A stretch of 64,000 nucleotides of DNA, from the NCBI GenBank assembly GCA_033980235.1, contig CM067062.1, positions 16,311,301 to 16,375,300 on the forward strand, in the 5' to 3' direction. Positions 36,789 to 49,161 of this stretch are shown here, one piece after another; within the stretch, counting starts at the first letter, position 1, and the number at the start of each line of letters is the position of its first letter. The position numbers were made by a program, and so were the translations under genes. The notes under the pieces are model-generated. The model did no database searches, was not told where the DNA came from, and was given only the letters and a program-made list of their open reading frames with translations. Source of the stretch: Diadema setosum. Lineage: Eukaryota > Echinodermata > Echinoidea > Diadematoida > Diadematidae.

Positions 36789-37415
36789 AGAGCAAATCCA
36801 CCCCAAAAATAGATAAAATTTAAAAAAGGGGGAAAACTCCTTACAGAACGTTCCAAAAATGACAAAAAATGGATAAGAATTAAGGAAGATTTGACATTTT
36901 TTGAATATCACATTTTTCCTTTCAGAAACATTTCTTATGAATATCAAAATAAGAGTTGATGATGGCATAGATGCCCTATAAAATTTTCCATGTATTTTAT
37001 AAATGAAATTCGGGGGGGGGGGGGGCGGGAATCTCATTTCTAGCTAATACAGGTAAAAGCATACTAGTATTCCCATACCAAAATACAGTATGTCAGAGGT
37101 AACCTTTGTTCGTTTCTATTTTGGGTGGAATTAAGGCAAGTGTTTTATTTTTACACAACTGAAATATGAGGATTTTTATCATTTCTGTATGTGGAATATT
37201 CAAGAAATTGTGAGAGCATGACATCAACTGGCTGATTTGAATATTCATAACGACTGGTCAAGAAGTGGTTTCCGAAAAAAAAAAAACAAACTGAAATTTC
37301 AGAATGTCATAACTTCCTTATTTCTTAGCCGATATTTTGATCATTTTTGCACTTTTCTGCATGGATTCACTTCTTTGTCTTATGAAATTAGTAACATTTA
37401 CAGTGGATTTCTTCT
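36789..37415. mobile_element. 600-bp TTAA MITE
   Basis: Flanked by TTAA. Left end AGAGCAAATCCACCCC, right end CAGTGGATTTCTTCT, with inverted internal blocks (GACATTTTTTGAATATCAC versus GAAATTTCAGAATGTC). It lies upstream of copy 2 and contains a G-run at 37,012-37,026. Confidence 0.75.
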
Positions 37416-37782
37416 TTAAAGGTGAACATGTATTTCTAGTCATTCATTCAGCAATCGAATTCATACATTATTTAAAAGTACAATAAAATGACAAAATTGC
37501 AATACAAGCAAAATAAAGCAGACAATATAATGAAGGAATTTTTGAAAACAACCGTTACTATGGAAGGAACATCCATTCGGCTCTTGTTTACGGAGACGAG
37601 GTAATCAAAATAGAAAAAATAGCGAACAGTCAGAGAAACAAAACAAAACAGAACAAAAAAAAAAACAGGCAATCTCATCAACGTCAGTACCAAAAAAAAA
37701 AAAAAATCTTTTGTCATGGTCAATTCGGAAATTGAAAACTACAAGGTGGCTCGTTTACAGTACATTGGTGAGCAGCTTCCCA

Positions 37783-37815
<33 letters not shown>

Positions 37816-39091
37816 TAGTCGTGAGAATTTTCACAGATGGCAACCCTTTTACACCCTTGTATGATATCAATCAACGGCATATAGCACTACTGCACACGAG
37901 TTCGCATTATTAGGACTGTTTACCCTGTTTTTAATCTTCATCGCCTGATTACTGCATCGGAAGGCGGGACTTAGTCCGACCAGGGAGATCCACCTCCCTG
38001 GTCCGACCATGTCCAAGAAAGGATCAGCGAACCACGGAGGTGGTAAGAGAGTGTCGGAATGCAACTCGTGCCGAGTGCATAAAACTGGACGCTGTGCGCA
38101 GTGGTTTCTCTGCGCGGTGATTCATGGGGTCGTGCGCAAATCAAAAGGGCAACTCCACACCATTTTCAAGTGGAAAATCGGACCTTAGAGCTCCCTGATC
38201 GGACCGTCAGACAGACGGACGGACGGACAGACGGACAGAGTGGCTTAAGTATCAACTTAGTCCAAGAACATTAGGTCAAAAAAGGCTTAAACCTGGACAT
38301 TTTTGGTAACAAGCTGATTTTTTTTTTTCAGGATAAGGTCCAGAAAAATGTATTGAATAACATACTAAAAGTCCTCATAAATCCTCTTTGAGCGTTTTCC
38401 GCAATCCTAGATGGCGTCCAAAATGGCCGCCATTTCCTGAAATTTTTATAACCTTTTAACTAGGCAACCAAATACAAAATTTAAGTGTCTATGTATCAAA
38501 ACATGAAGAACTCAATAAAATACATATTAAGAGATGTTTACGCACGCATGTACTGATTAAACCGCTCGAGCACTTCCTAAAATGCAAAATGGCGTGCAAA
38601 ATGGCCGGCGGTCACAATCTCACAATTATCTCAATAAATGTTAGTATAGTTTATAAGAAACTTTTTATTCCAAAAATAGTTCTTATGTGTAAAGAATACA
38701 AATAAAAACATTTGGATGTTAAACTCAAGGAGTGTGTCCTTGTTACGAGAAAAACATTTCACCATCAGATTCGTTGCTAAACAGAGAGCCTACTAGAAGG
38801 CAATATCTTTTTACCACAATACATATGGTCTATTTTCGTCACCTCAAGCACATGAGATGAAAATTTAGTGCTAGCCCTTTTTTATTACCAACGCATTTGA
38901 TGTCTACCATGAGGTGAGTTCCATTTGAAACTATCAGTCATCACTTAACAAGTAAACACAATTCTTTTTGATGTCTGTGCTACATACTGTTCAAAATTAG
39001 AGTCTAATTGTGCTACAAAATAATGTGTAATTCATCACATGACAGTGAATTTCTTTGGTGCAGTATATATATTGCTCCACCTAAAAACATA

Positions 39092-39393
39092 GGCCCGAAT
39101 TCACGAAGGTGGTACAGATGAAACCATGGTTTAAACCATGGACAAAAAACATGGAGCGCCAAGTATCGCATGGAATATTTCGTTACGAAACCAGTCATTG
39201 CGTTAATGAAATTATTATTTTGTACCGAAATGACAACAGTTTGTGAACATTTCGTGAACAAAACGGTCGTTTTGTCGACGAAATGACCAATTTCGTAACA
39301 AAATATTTCGTGCGACACTTGGCGCTCCATGGTTTTTGTCCACGGTTTAAACCATGCATGGTTTCATTTGTACCACCTTCGTGAATTCGGGCC
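39092..39393. mobile_element. 302-bp Harbinger-like MITE with ATA target duplication
   Basis: Perfect ends GGCCCGAATTCACGAAGG and its inverse, flanked by ATA on both sides. Arms continue through CATGGTTTAAACCATGGACA and GGAGCGCCAAGT...CGC to a TTTCGTTACGAAA centre. It is nested in the foldback element. The 3-bp target and GGCCCG ends match 8,941-10,726. Confidence 0.85.
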
Positions 39394-39439
39394 ATAGTGT
39401 CTAAATTATCTTATTAATTTCATGTAGATTAGGTAAAAT

Positions 39440-40680
39440 TATAAAATAGATAGAAATCAGAGAATATGGCACTCATAGTATTGGCTCATGAAGGAGGGAT
39501 GCTCCTCTCGAACACGAGGGATCTTCTTTTTTTTTTAACTCAAAAGTGAAACATATAGTGCAAACGTTTGGTAAGATACTGAATTGTTTTCATCAAAGAG
39601 TAGGAAATATATAGGTATATAGTATTCAGTGAAATGGGCAATATATGGCAGGGTGTGGAAGGGGGATCCTCTCCCCCCAACATGAGGGAGATTTTGCATT
39701 TTCAGACTTGATATTCAGACATCTGATGCACCCTATTGGTGAAATATTAGATTCATTATTAGATTTTTGTTTGTTTTGTTTCCATCAAAAAATTAATAAA
39801 AATCATGGAAGTGCGCGGTCATTGGGTTGCTCACTCCCAAACGAGGGAAAATTTCGTATTTTCAGACTTGAAATTCACAGATCTTTTGTACCCTTTGGTG
39901 AAATATCATATATAATGTGAGATTTGTTTTTGTCCTAAAAGAAAATATATATATATTTATGGAAATATGCGGGGGAGGTGTATGAGGTGATGCACCCTCC
40001 CACAAAATGGAGATTTTTTAAGGTTACGGGTTTTATGGTGCGCACTGTCAATGAAATACTAGATTTTTGTTTCTATTAAAAAGTGTAAGTAGAATAAAGA
40101 CTAGTATATTCAAAGCAATGAGCTAGTAGAGGATGCGGGGGATCCCTTTCGACTGGAGGCGTTTTGCATTTCTAGGATTGTCATTACCCGGCCTAGTGCA
40201 CCCTTGGTGTTATATTGATTGTCCATCCTCAAAGAGTAGATAATTATTCATAATCCCCTCCAACACGAGGGAGCTTTTACACTTGAATTGAAATGAAAAT
40301 AATTATATCATTTACACACATTTGATGGAATATTTGGGAATCGTTAATCAAAGGGGTATTTAAATTGGGGAAGTGAGCGGTGGAAGGGTTAGGAAGGGCA
40401 AATCACTCTCAATATGAGGGGACTAACTTTTGCATTTTGTAAGTGAAAGATTTAGTGCACACTTTTTGATGACATATTCGGAAATGTGTTAATCTCAGAA
40501 GTGTACAAAGTCTATGGAAAGGGGCCGAGCGAGGGACGTTTAGCATTTTTATGATTGCAATTCAATGACAAAGTGCATATACATGTACTTCAGGTTGAAT
40601 ATTTGGAAAATAATGATTGTACAGGCCATCCCCTTCCCCAAGGGGGGGGGGGGGATGCATCCAACCAAACCTATACCAGT
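39440..40680. repeat. Degenerate array of about eight 110-170-bp units
   Basis: Each unit has a C-rich box, an ACGAGGGA/ATGAGGGAG box, TTTTGCATTTTcAGACTTG and GGTGAAATATTAGA. Clear at 39,660, 39,830, 39,990, 40,150, 40,260, 40,400 and 40,520. A lone related unit is at 60,950-61,070. Noncoding. Confidence 0.6.
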
Positions 40681-41946
40681 GTTGTGCACATCGAGGGAAA
40701 GATTCCACTGGACCTTCTGATTTCTTGAATCTCGAACATTATGTTGAATTTCTTTGTCTCATGAAACAGGCTAAAAACAATATTTTTTTTTTAATAAACA
40801 AACGGCGGCCATTTTGGGCAACATTTAGTTTTCGTGAAGAACTCACATGGTTTTATTTGTACTTACGTGCTTCATGATCTCTGAATAAGCATTTCATTGG
40901 ATTCCTTATGTCTCAAATTATATACTTATATACTATATTTAAATGCGTATCGCGGTTACCATATACTTGCAGGGTTATGAGAAAAACAGGAAATGGTTGC
41001 CATTTTGGACACCATTTTGGATTTCTGAAAGTGCTTAAGTGCTTTATTTGTGTTTCAAAATTTCTGAATAAGTATTATATTTGGTTCTTTGTGACTCAAA
41101 ACGTATACTTCGACACTCCAAGTGTATACAGTTGAAATCTACTTGCAAAATGATGACCCCCCCCCCCAAAAAAAAAAATAAAAATAAAAAAAAAATAAAA
41201 AAAAATCGGGAATTGCCGGGAGACCATTTTGGACGCCATCTTGGATTACGGTACTTGCGTGCTTCAACTACTCTTAATATGTATTTTATTGAGTCCTTCA
41301 TCCTTCAAAACATATATTTAGACATTTAGATTTTGTATTTGGGTTACCTGGCTGAAAAGTTATAAGAATTTCAGAAAATATTTCGGTACTTGCGTGCATC
41401 AACATCTCTTAATATGTGTTTTATTGAGTTCTTCATGCTTGAAAACATATATTTAGACATCTAAATTTTGTATTTGGGTTCTCTAGTTGAAAAGTTATAA
41501 AAATTTCTGGAAATGGCGGCCATTTTGGACGCCATCTTGGATTGCGGAAAAAGCTCAAAGAGGATTTATGAGGACTTTTAGTACAAATGTATGTTATTCT
41601 AGACACTTTTCTGGACCTATCCTGGAAAAAAAAAACAGCTTGTTACCAAAAATGTCCAGGTTAAAACTAATACTCTTGGACTAACAGATCCATTTGAACA
41701 TTCGATGGTGAACGAGATTTGAAGGTTTTGAATTGATGTTTACTTGTGCATGACCGCAATAATATGGGAAGCTTTGTTGTTCCTTTTGAGTGCCCAAGGA
41801 GTTTTCTGTTTGTGCCAGCAGTGGCGTATCTCGGCAGGCTTATCTAAATATATCTTTGACATGAATGTACTTTTCTCTCTATTCTGTAGCAGACATACAA
41901 TGGTACCGCCGGTAAGCAGAGCCAAATAACTGTATACGCGCTTTAA

Positions 41947-42537
41947 AGTGAAAATTCCTGATCAAAAGAAAGAAAAAAATCCCTACAGATCGTTGCAAAA
42001 ATGGCAAAATCAGACAAGAAATAAGATATGCAATTCTAAATTTCACATTATTCGGAAAACATTTTTTAACCAGTCCTAATGAATGTTCTAATGCGCAAGT
42101 TGATCATGTCATGCCCCGACAATTTTAATGTATGTTATACGGTATATGAAATTCGGGGGGGGGGGGGGATACAGCGTGTACATTATAGCTGAGACAGGTA
42201 AAAGCACATTACCATATCAAAAAATCAACGGCAACATTTGTTCTTTATGATTTTGGGTGGTTTAAAGGCAAGTTTTATATTTATACAGCTGATATACACT
42301 GTATGAGATTTTTGCCATTTCTGCATATGAAATGAATAAGAAATTGCGAGACCATGGCATCATCTACTTACCGATTTGAATATTCATAAGGACTGGTCAA
42401 AATATTAATTTTAAAATTTCAGAATGTCATAACATTATTTCTTATCCGAGTTTAATCATTTTGCACTGTTCTGCAGAGAATCTTTTTTTTTTTTCTTCAT
42501 TATGAAATTAATACAATTTTGGAGTGGATTTTTTTCT
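41947..42537. mobile_element. 600-bp TTAA MITE
   Basis: TTAA on both sides; same order of blocks as 43,821-44,437, including ACCAGTCCTAATGAATGTTC and GGACTGGTCAAAATA. Confidence 0.75.
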
Positions 42538-42540
42538 TTA

Positions 42541-43800
42541 ACTGCGTGCTCCATTTCTCCAAGGAGCGTCGTGACGTTCCTTTCTTTCCCGTAACAAACT
42601 TCCCCAAACAAAATCACACCTACACACATTTATTTATGTATGTATCTATGAATTGCATATCATGCTTCCTCGCATCAAAATGCACAGCATTTAGCGTTCC
42701 CTCTTGTAAAACCCGCAAATTGATGAGTCAGTTGAGAGAAAATAATACACGGCTTCGCCATAAAATATTTTTATTGCAATGATTACAGAATACAAATAAA
42801 ATACATAATCTGTTAATGAGCTTGAAATGTTGAGTGGTACCTTCTTCTTCTTTTTAAATTTGGTGTGACGTGACAGGTGTTTTGGACTTGGTATAATAAT
42901 CCACTAACCTATCAGATGCAATGTTTCTTATCACTCCATGATAAAGTCTCCTTGAGTTGTTTGCCATTTCTGTTGTGTACACAAAAGCTTCATATCTTTG
43001 CCTACTTCATGCACATTTTATACACTAATTCTGCCTAGCATCCAAAGTCTAAGGAATAATACATTTAAACTCGATGTAAAGGAAGTTCCTTGGAACTCTT
43101 CATATTGTATAACAGATCTATGTTACAAAATCAGCCAAAAATATAACAAAAACTACAAATAAATAGGTACCACTTGGACCAAAGAAAAGAGTTCATTAGA
43201 TACACATGTAATACAAGTATTAGTTACACGTGAGTTACATGTATATCATAATTATATCTTTAAATCAAGTTTCCACTGTATTACCAGTGTTCGTTTACGG
43301 CATGTATGAATCACCAGGTCCCCAAACTTATCAAAGTTATGGACTTTGTAAACCTTTTCTGAAAATCTACAGAGAATAATGCATGCTTGTGTCTACGTGG
43401 TGAATGACTTTTGCAATACCTTCTCTAGAAATGATGCATTTGAAAAATAAATGTTGATTACAACATGTACATCTACATATAATATATATGACATGAATTA
43501 GTACCATGTGATTTTGCATAAATATGAGTAAATGTTGATACAATACAGTGTAAACATCTTGCTACAGGTTTCTTTATTACAAACTTACAAATTATGATTA
43601 AAGTTAGGATAAGCAAAGGATATTGTTAATATCTATTCATATATTCAGCTGATATAAAATGTAACTAGGTTTAATTTACGAGCATGATGTACATGTATAA
43701 TGTTTTTAGAGATTTTAAAGACATGACTGATACAACTCAAATGTACATATGCTTGTATGCCCAAATGTACATATGCTTGTATGCAAATGTTATTCTGCAG
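42541..43800. other. Unique duplicated DNA and AT-rich flank
   Basis: Positions 42,560-43,485 match 19,145-20,165 and include the minus-strand AATAAA at 42,770. From 43,485 to 43,800 nothing is recognised. Confidence 0.5.
42770..42775 (-). terminator. Polyadenylation signal of a minus-strand transcript, copy B
   Basis: AATAAA on the minus strand, inside a block of about 1 kb of unique DNA (42,560-43,480) conserved in both duplication copies. The nearest coding exon upstream on this strand is the last PRR11 exon, 8 kb away. This could be a distal PRR11 3' UTR or the end of an unrecognised noncoding transcript. Not resolvable from sequence. Confidence 0.35.
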
Positions 43801-43820
43801 AAGTGGTACTAGAGCTTTAA

Positions 43821-44437
43821 AGAGGAAATCTACCCCAAAAAATAAATAAACTTCAAAAGAAATAGAAAAAAAAAATCCCTACAGAACATTCCAAAAATGA
43901 CAAATATCAGATAAGTAATAAGGAAGATATGACATTTTGAAATATCACATTTTTCAGAAAACATTTCTTGACCCGTCCCTATGAATATTCAAATGAGTGA
44001 GTTGATAATGCCATGCCCTCACAATTTTTCATGTATGAAATATATGAAATTCAGAAAAATTGTTATTTTTAGTTTATACAGTTAAAACGTATTTCCCATA
44101 CCAAAATATATCAGACGTAACATTTGTTCTTTCTTTATTCTGGGTGGTTTTGAGGCAAGTTTTATATTCATATTATTTCATACAGCTGAAATACGAGATT
44201 TGTGTCATTTCTGTATATGAAATAATTAAGAAATTGTGAGAGGATGGCATCATTAACTTGATGATTTGTATATTCATACCGACTGGTCAAGAAGTGTTTA
44301 CCGAAAAATTGTGAAATTCCTGAATGTCATAACTTCCTTATTTCTTATCAGATTTTGATCATTTTTGCACTGTTCTCTAGGGATTTTTTTTTTCTCTTTC
44401 TTATGAAATTGACACAATTTTGGAGTGGATTTCTTCT
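43821..44437. mobile_element. 600-bp TTAA MITE, best-preserved copy
   Basis: TTAA flanks; ends AGAGGAAATCTACCCC and GGAGTGGATTTCTTCT. The two halves are diverged inverted repeats around a centre with GTTTATACAGTTAAAACG. No coding frame. Confidence 0.8.
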
Positions 44438-44900
44438 TTAATTATCCTCACTGATGCCTACAATACATGGACCATTTGCTGCATGGAAGTCATGACCTGC
44501 CAATATTTCTCACTATACCTAATTTCTTGCATTAACATTATACAAATGACATACAACATGCAGACATTCAGTGATTTGTACATCTAAAACTACATACATC
44601 ATCAGTTCTACAGTAATAGAAGTTAAAGTCATTGTTTACTGTGCACTTATGCAAATTTGCATTTCATGATAATCCCCCTTGCCGATGTATATTTATTTAA
44701 AACAAGGAAAAAGTACAGATTTTCACATTAACAACAGAAGAAGAAAACTTCACTCCAAAAACCTCATGATGTCAAGAAAGAGACAAAAACCCAACATTAG
44801 TACTGTCAAATATAGTGCATACATGTACTTATCATATATACAGAGTATAAGGTTTCAAGATTTCAACTGCTTCTTTCTAACACACAATCAAGTAACATCT

Positions 44901-45289
44901 TTAAAGGGATTGTATAGTTTTCGTTGAGATCTAATTTCACGTTTCTAACATTTTTTGGTGAGATAATGAGAGATCTCTTATAACATATGAAAGAGCATGT
45001 AATTCCACATGGAATTCATCGTTTATTTGATGAAAACTGGTTTTGAAATGGCCGAGATAACCAATACAGAGCGATTCAATAAAGTGTGGGACCCACATTT
45101 TATTTTGATCACTTTGTTTTACTTTGTTTTTGGATGTTTCAGTCATTCCAAACCCGATTTTCATCAAATAAACCTTGATTTCCTCTTAAAATGGTATGCT
45201 CTGTACTGTTTCGTAAGTGTTTTCTTGGTATCTCACAAAAAGTTAAAAGCCCAATTCTCATCTCCACCAATACTGTACTATCCCTTTAA
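44901..45289. mobile_element. 390-bp TTAA MITE
   Basis: TTAA flanks with AGGGATTGTATAGTTTTCG and, inverted, ATACTGTACTATCCCT. Interior GAAATGGCCGAGATAACC and its inverse. Confidence 0.8.
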
Positions 45290-48200
45290 TATTGCAACAG
45301 ACATGATAGAAGTATAAATTTGGAAAATGGTCCTCCAATCTGTTGTGTTCATGCATCTGTAAAGATATGTTACTTTCGTTGTTTTCAAAGGGCTGTAAGT
45401 AAGACTGTGCAGTTACTTGCTCTGATAATTCTGACATGCTTTGCAATGTAAACTCAATCAAAGCTGAAGTACCCATCAGCCAACAAGCCTTGAACATTTG
45501 AAATACTATTTTGCCAATTAATTACGGGAAAAATAAAGGTACATTTATGACAGAATGAACAAACTAAATTAATTAACAGCATGGAAGCGCACAGCCCACA
45601 GATCTGCAAGGCAACTACAAAACTCATATAGCACCACACAAAGTACCACTCCTTTGTCTGTAGTTTATAAATACTGTTCTTTGCTGGTTCCATGTTCTTA
45701 TGAGCAATACTCCTTCCTTCATTCTTCTTAATCTCCTTCTTTGTGCTATACACTAATTACATAATTACATTAATAAATCTAGCACCATTCTAACCGCAAA
45801 GTCACAGTTGCTCTCTCAGAACCCAACACCAATGCAAATATAACTGGAAGTACAAAAACGATAGTACAAAAATAGCAAAAACATTTCTACACAGTTGAGA
45901 TTATTGCATTTTTAAACTAGCTTTGAACAACTTGGTCATTCTAGATAACTTTCACACCAATTGGTAGGAAAATCATAAGCAAGCATCTTATATATCTGTA
46001 TTGCAGTAATATACAACTATTGATTAAGACACACTATATATCTGAATAAATGTCTACATTTGATAATGACATTGTGACTTTTGGGAAGAGCTTGTCAATC
46101 CACTCAGTCCAAGGGAACTGGAAAGGTTCCCCAAAATCTATCTTTCATTTCAGAGAACACTGCTTTGCAACCCACTCCCTCCAATCTCAAAAAGCGCTTC
46201 TACACGTCCATTTGCAAACAATTCATGAATTTCATCTTTATTTCACGACTGTACAAACAGCTATCTGATCTCTGAGGTACTATAATGTACCATTGCAAGT
46301 GTTTCTTCAGTAAGCTTTGGAGCTTTACTCATTCATGCAGTTACAATTTATTAGAATAATATATAAACGACAATGAACTCTTTGCCCCATTATGATTATT
46401 TTGGAACAAATCTTTGATGTGTTCTTTGGAAGTATTGATTATTTTTTCTTTTTTTTTCTTTTTTTTCAGCTTTGATGCTAAAATATTGGAGACTAAATAC
46501 TTTATGTCACACACATGTTGGTAGGGTTGTGCAAAACTACCACAGCAACCAGTTTGTTATATCATTCAAACATAGTTTTGTCAATGAGAAAGTGAATGAA
46601 CAGTAAACCATCCGGCATGGCCGTGCTGCTGAATGCATAACTCAAACAGAAGCAGGCCAAGCGAATGCTGACAATAACTTTGGCCAAAGTGTTCAGGAAG
46701 GGGCAAGTGCATGACAGACATGGAATTTTACATTTTATTCAATAGATTGTTGTTACTGTTGATGTTTCAAAGCAGATTATACAAATGACACGATAAAGCA
46801 TTAGATTCACGATGCATTGGTATGGCATTTATCCCTGCTAAATATCAATTCAATGCTATCATAGGAAAACAGTTACGCCTTTGAATCTGTGCATTGTCTA
46901 TAGGACATAGTCTGCTTTTACTTGGCGAGTCCATTCGGTGACGTCACAAACATCAGGCGTGTTCGGTGAGTTTCGGTAGGTTTTCGAAATAAAAAGGAAA
47001 ATGGTATTCTTCTCACTTTATGTTGCACAAATCTTTCCTGTGAGGTTGGAACCGTAAAAACTGGGGCTGGCTTAAATTCTTTTTGCAATGTCATGAAATA
47101 TTATTCATGTTTAATATCTTTGAATGTACAATTTACCCACATTGTAAGGTCAGCTCACTCTAACTGAGAAAAAGTGCCTCAGTGCAAAAGAAAGACCAAG
47201 GTGACATACTGCAAATGCGAAAATTTTTGAGGTACAGTACATTAATTTTCATTTATTTCGCGCTACTTTTAGCTGGCACGAATTCTAGAACCTGCAAAAA
47301 TACCTTCACAATTTTTACTGCACATTTTGAATGGGCTGACAATTGCGCAGCACAAATTCAAGAACCCACTAATAAGTTTTTGAGCCCCTCCCCCCCCCCC
47401 CCAAAAAAAAAGAATTAAAATATTGACATTTACAGTACTGTATGAGGCAAAATTTTTGCGAGTTGCTACTTGTTGGGCATTTTTACATGTTGTCAATGTC
47501 GCAGTTGCAGGGGTCCAGTAATCACTACTTCACCTTTTTTCACGAAATAAACAAGAATGAATAACAAGCAGCATTAGTAGTATGCCTAATAAATATTTCT
47601 ACTCGCTGATCCGACGTATATAAACATGGCCAATGCAGCGTGCTAGACCTACAGCATACAACCAAGGAGGTACTAGGCGAGCTCCTTGATACAACCCAGT
47701 GCTAACGTTGCTTGTGTGTGTGTGTGTGTGTGTGTGATAAATGAAATTTTCACAGGTTGTTGTGTTCATGTGTTCTTATATTTTTTTTTCACTGTTCAAA
47801 GGCAATTCACAAAATTTGCAAATATAAAACCACCTTTTGGACATTTTTTTTTCCATTGATAATCTCCATTCATTGACAATAAGTTCCCAGACATCTTTGC
47901 CAATCAGCAAAGGCGGCACTCCAGCATACATGCCAATAGGCAAACAAAGCACTGGAAGGGTTAACATACAATGGGTCATTGAGGATTGCTCATAGGACAA
48001 TCGGCAAGGAAGATCATTCAAATTGTTGACGAGCAGGAACTGCTGAAGAGTCAACAATTGATCACTCCACAAGGGAACCAGTCCAGCTGCTGTCAAATTT
48101 GCAAACATCATTCTAATCTTGGATCAAGATATGAGAATGCTATGATGTGCATAATCATCAGCAGTGACGCAATTTCCCTTCTTCCTTTTTTCTAGCACAC

Positions 48201-48430
48201 AGCAAGTTTGTCAACCTTTATATTGACTTAATTACTAATCAGAAAACTAGAATGGTGACTTGCCCTGTATTCTAACTACAGTGCAAGGATGGAGGGTTTT
48301 TTGTTTTGCTGCCAACTCCTATGCTGCCTTTTAATAGCCACATGTACTTCTCTGTAGACTTTACAAAGCTGAAGTGCAATAGAGTCAAAAAGCTGTCAAA
48401 TAATTGTCTAGTAGCTGCTTGACTGGTCCT
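45290..48430. other. Intergenic AT-rich DNA
   Basis: No gene is recognised. It contains a CRE-like TGACGTCA at about 46,939, a C-run at 47,390-47,402 inside a TTTTTGCG-type repeat, and a GT microsatellite at about 47,714-47,736. It could include 3' UTR of the PRR11 homologue if the distal polyadenylation signal at 42,770 is used. Confidence 0.4.
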
Positions 48431-48622
48431 GGTACAGGGGAAACTTGTAATAATGAGGACCTAAAAAGCACGACAATTATCTTGTTGTATCAAGTTTTCA
48501 CTATATCAAGGGGCAAAAGCTAAGAAATGCACAGACTTGGGACCTGCCAACTCAGCTTACTGTATAATGAGAGGGTGTTCCTATATCCAATGTCTTTACA
48601 ATGGAGTTCCACTGTACTGTTT
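48431..48622. repeat. MITE-like repeat with GTGGAACTCCATTGTAAAG end
   Basis: The right end in reverse reads CAGTGGAACTCCATTGTAAA. The left end is a diverged inverse (ACAGGGGAAACTTGTAATAA). A common type of marine-invertebrate short inverted repeat; the family name is not known to me. Confidence 0.45.
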
Positions 48623-48743
48623 ATGTGATGGACAAGACATGTGCTAAATCTTGCGAGTGGCAGGAACTTTTTGTTTCAACAGGTGTAGCTCCAATACCAC
48701 TTTGTTAGAGAACCATAGGCCTATATGGGAGACCCACTGTGTA

Positions 48744-49136
48744 ATTAAAGGGATAGTAAAGAATTGGTGGCGATGAGAATTGGGCTTTTAACTTTTTTTG
48801 CGAGATACCAAGAAAATACTTATGAAATAGTACAGAGCATACCATTCTAAGGGCAATTCAAAGTTTGTTTGATGAAAATCAGATTTGGAATGGCTGAAAC
48901 ATCCAAAAACAAAGTAAAGCAAAGCGATCATAATAAAAGGTGGGTCCCACACTTTATTAGGATCGCTCTGTTTTGGATATCTCAGCCATTTCAAAACCAA
49001 TTTTCATCAAATAAACATTGAATTCCTCTTGGAATTACATGCTCTTTCATATTTTTTAAGAGATTTCTCATTATCTCACCAAAAAATGTTAGAAACTTGA
49101 AGTTAGGTCTCAACCAAAACTATACGATCCCTTTAA
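48744..49136. mobile_element. 390-bp TTAA MITE
   Basis: Same family as 44,901-45,289 but opposite interior orientation. TTAA flanks, AGGGATAGTAAAGAATTGG and inverted CTATACGATCCCT. Confidence 0.8.
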
Positions 49137-49161
49137 TTCTTGGAGTCTGAAATGGCAATTA

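Larger units (their letters stand above)
38257..41684. mobile_element. 3.4-kb foldback element with ATGGCGGCCAT-rich arms
   Basis: Ends TTAGTCCAAGA and TCTTGGACTAA. The outer arms, about 290 bp, are inverted copies (ACCTGGACATTTTTGGTAAC, AGTCCTCATAAATCCTC, GGCGGCCATTTTGGACGCC). The right arm repeats the GCCAT block further inward near 40,800, 40,995 and 41,220. No open frame of a transposase is found. It contains two smaller repeats, listed separately. Confidence 0.8.
25590..43485. repeat. Segmental duplication, copy B (part matching the visible copy A)
   Basis: Second copy of the carboxypeptidase block. Copy B continues left through exons 9-10 to at least 23126. Right of 43485 it reads into AT-rich DNA that has no match in copy A. 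The copies are head to tail, so this is a tandem duplication with its junction between about 20,165 and 22,850. Repeats now occupy that junction. Confidence 0.9.

Noticed and set aside
46935..46950. TGACGTCA site as a promoter
   Set aside because: Isolated palindrome with no start exon, CpG patch or conserved neighbour.
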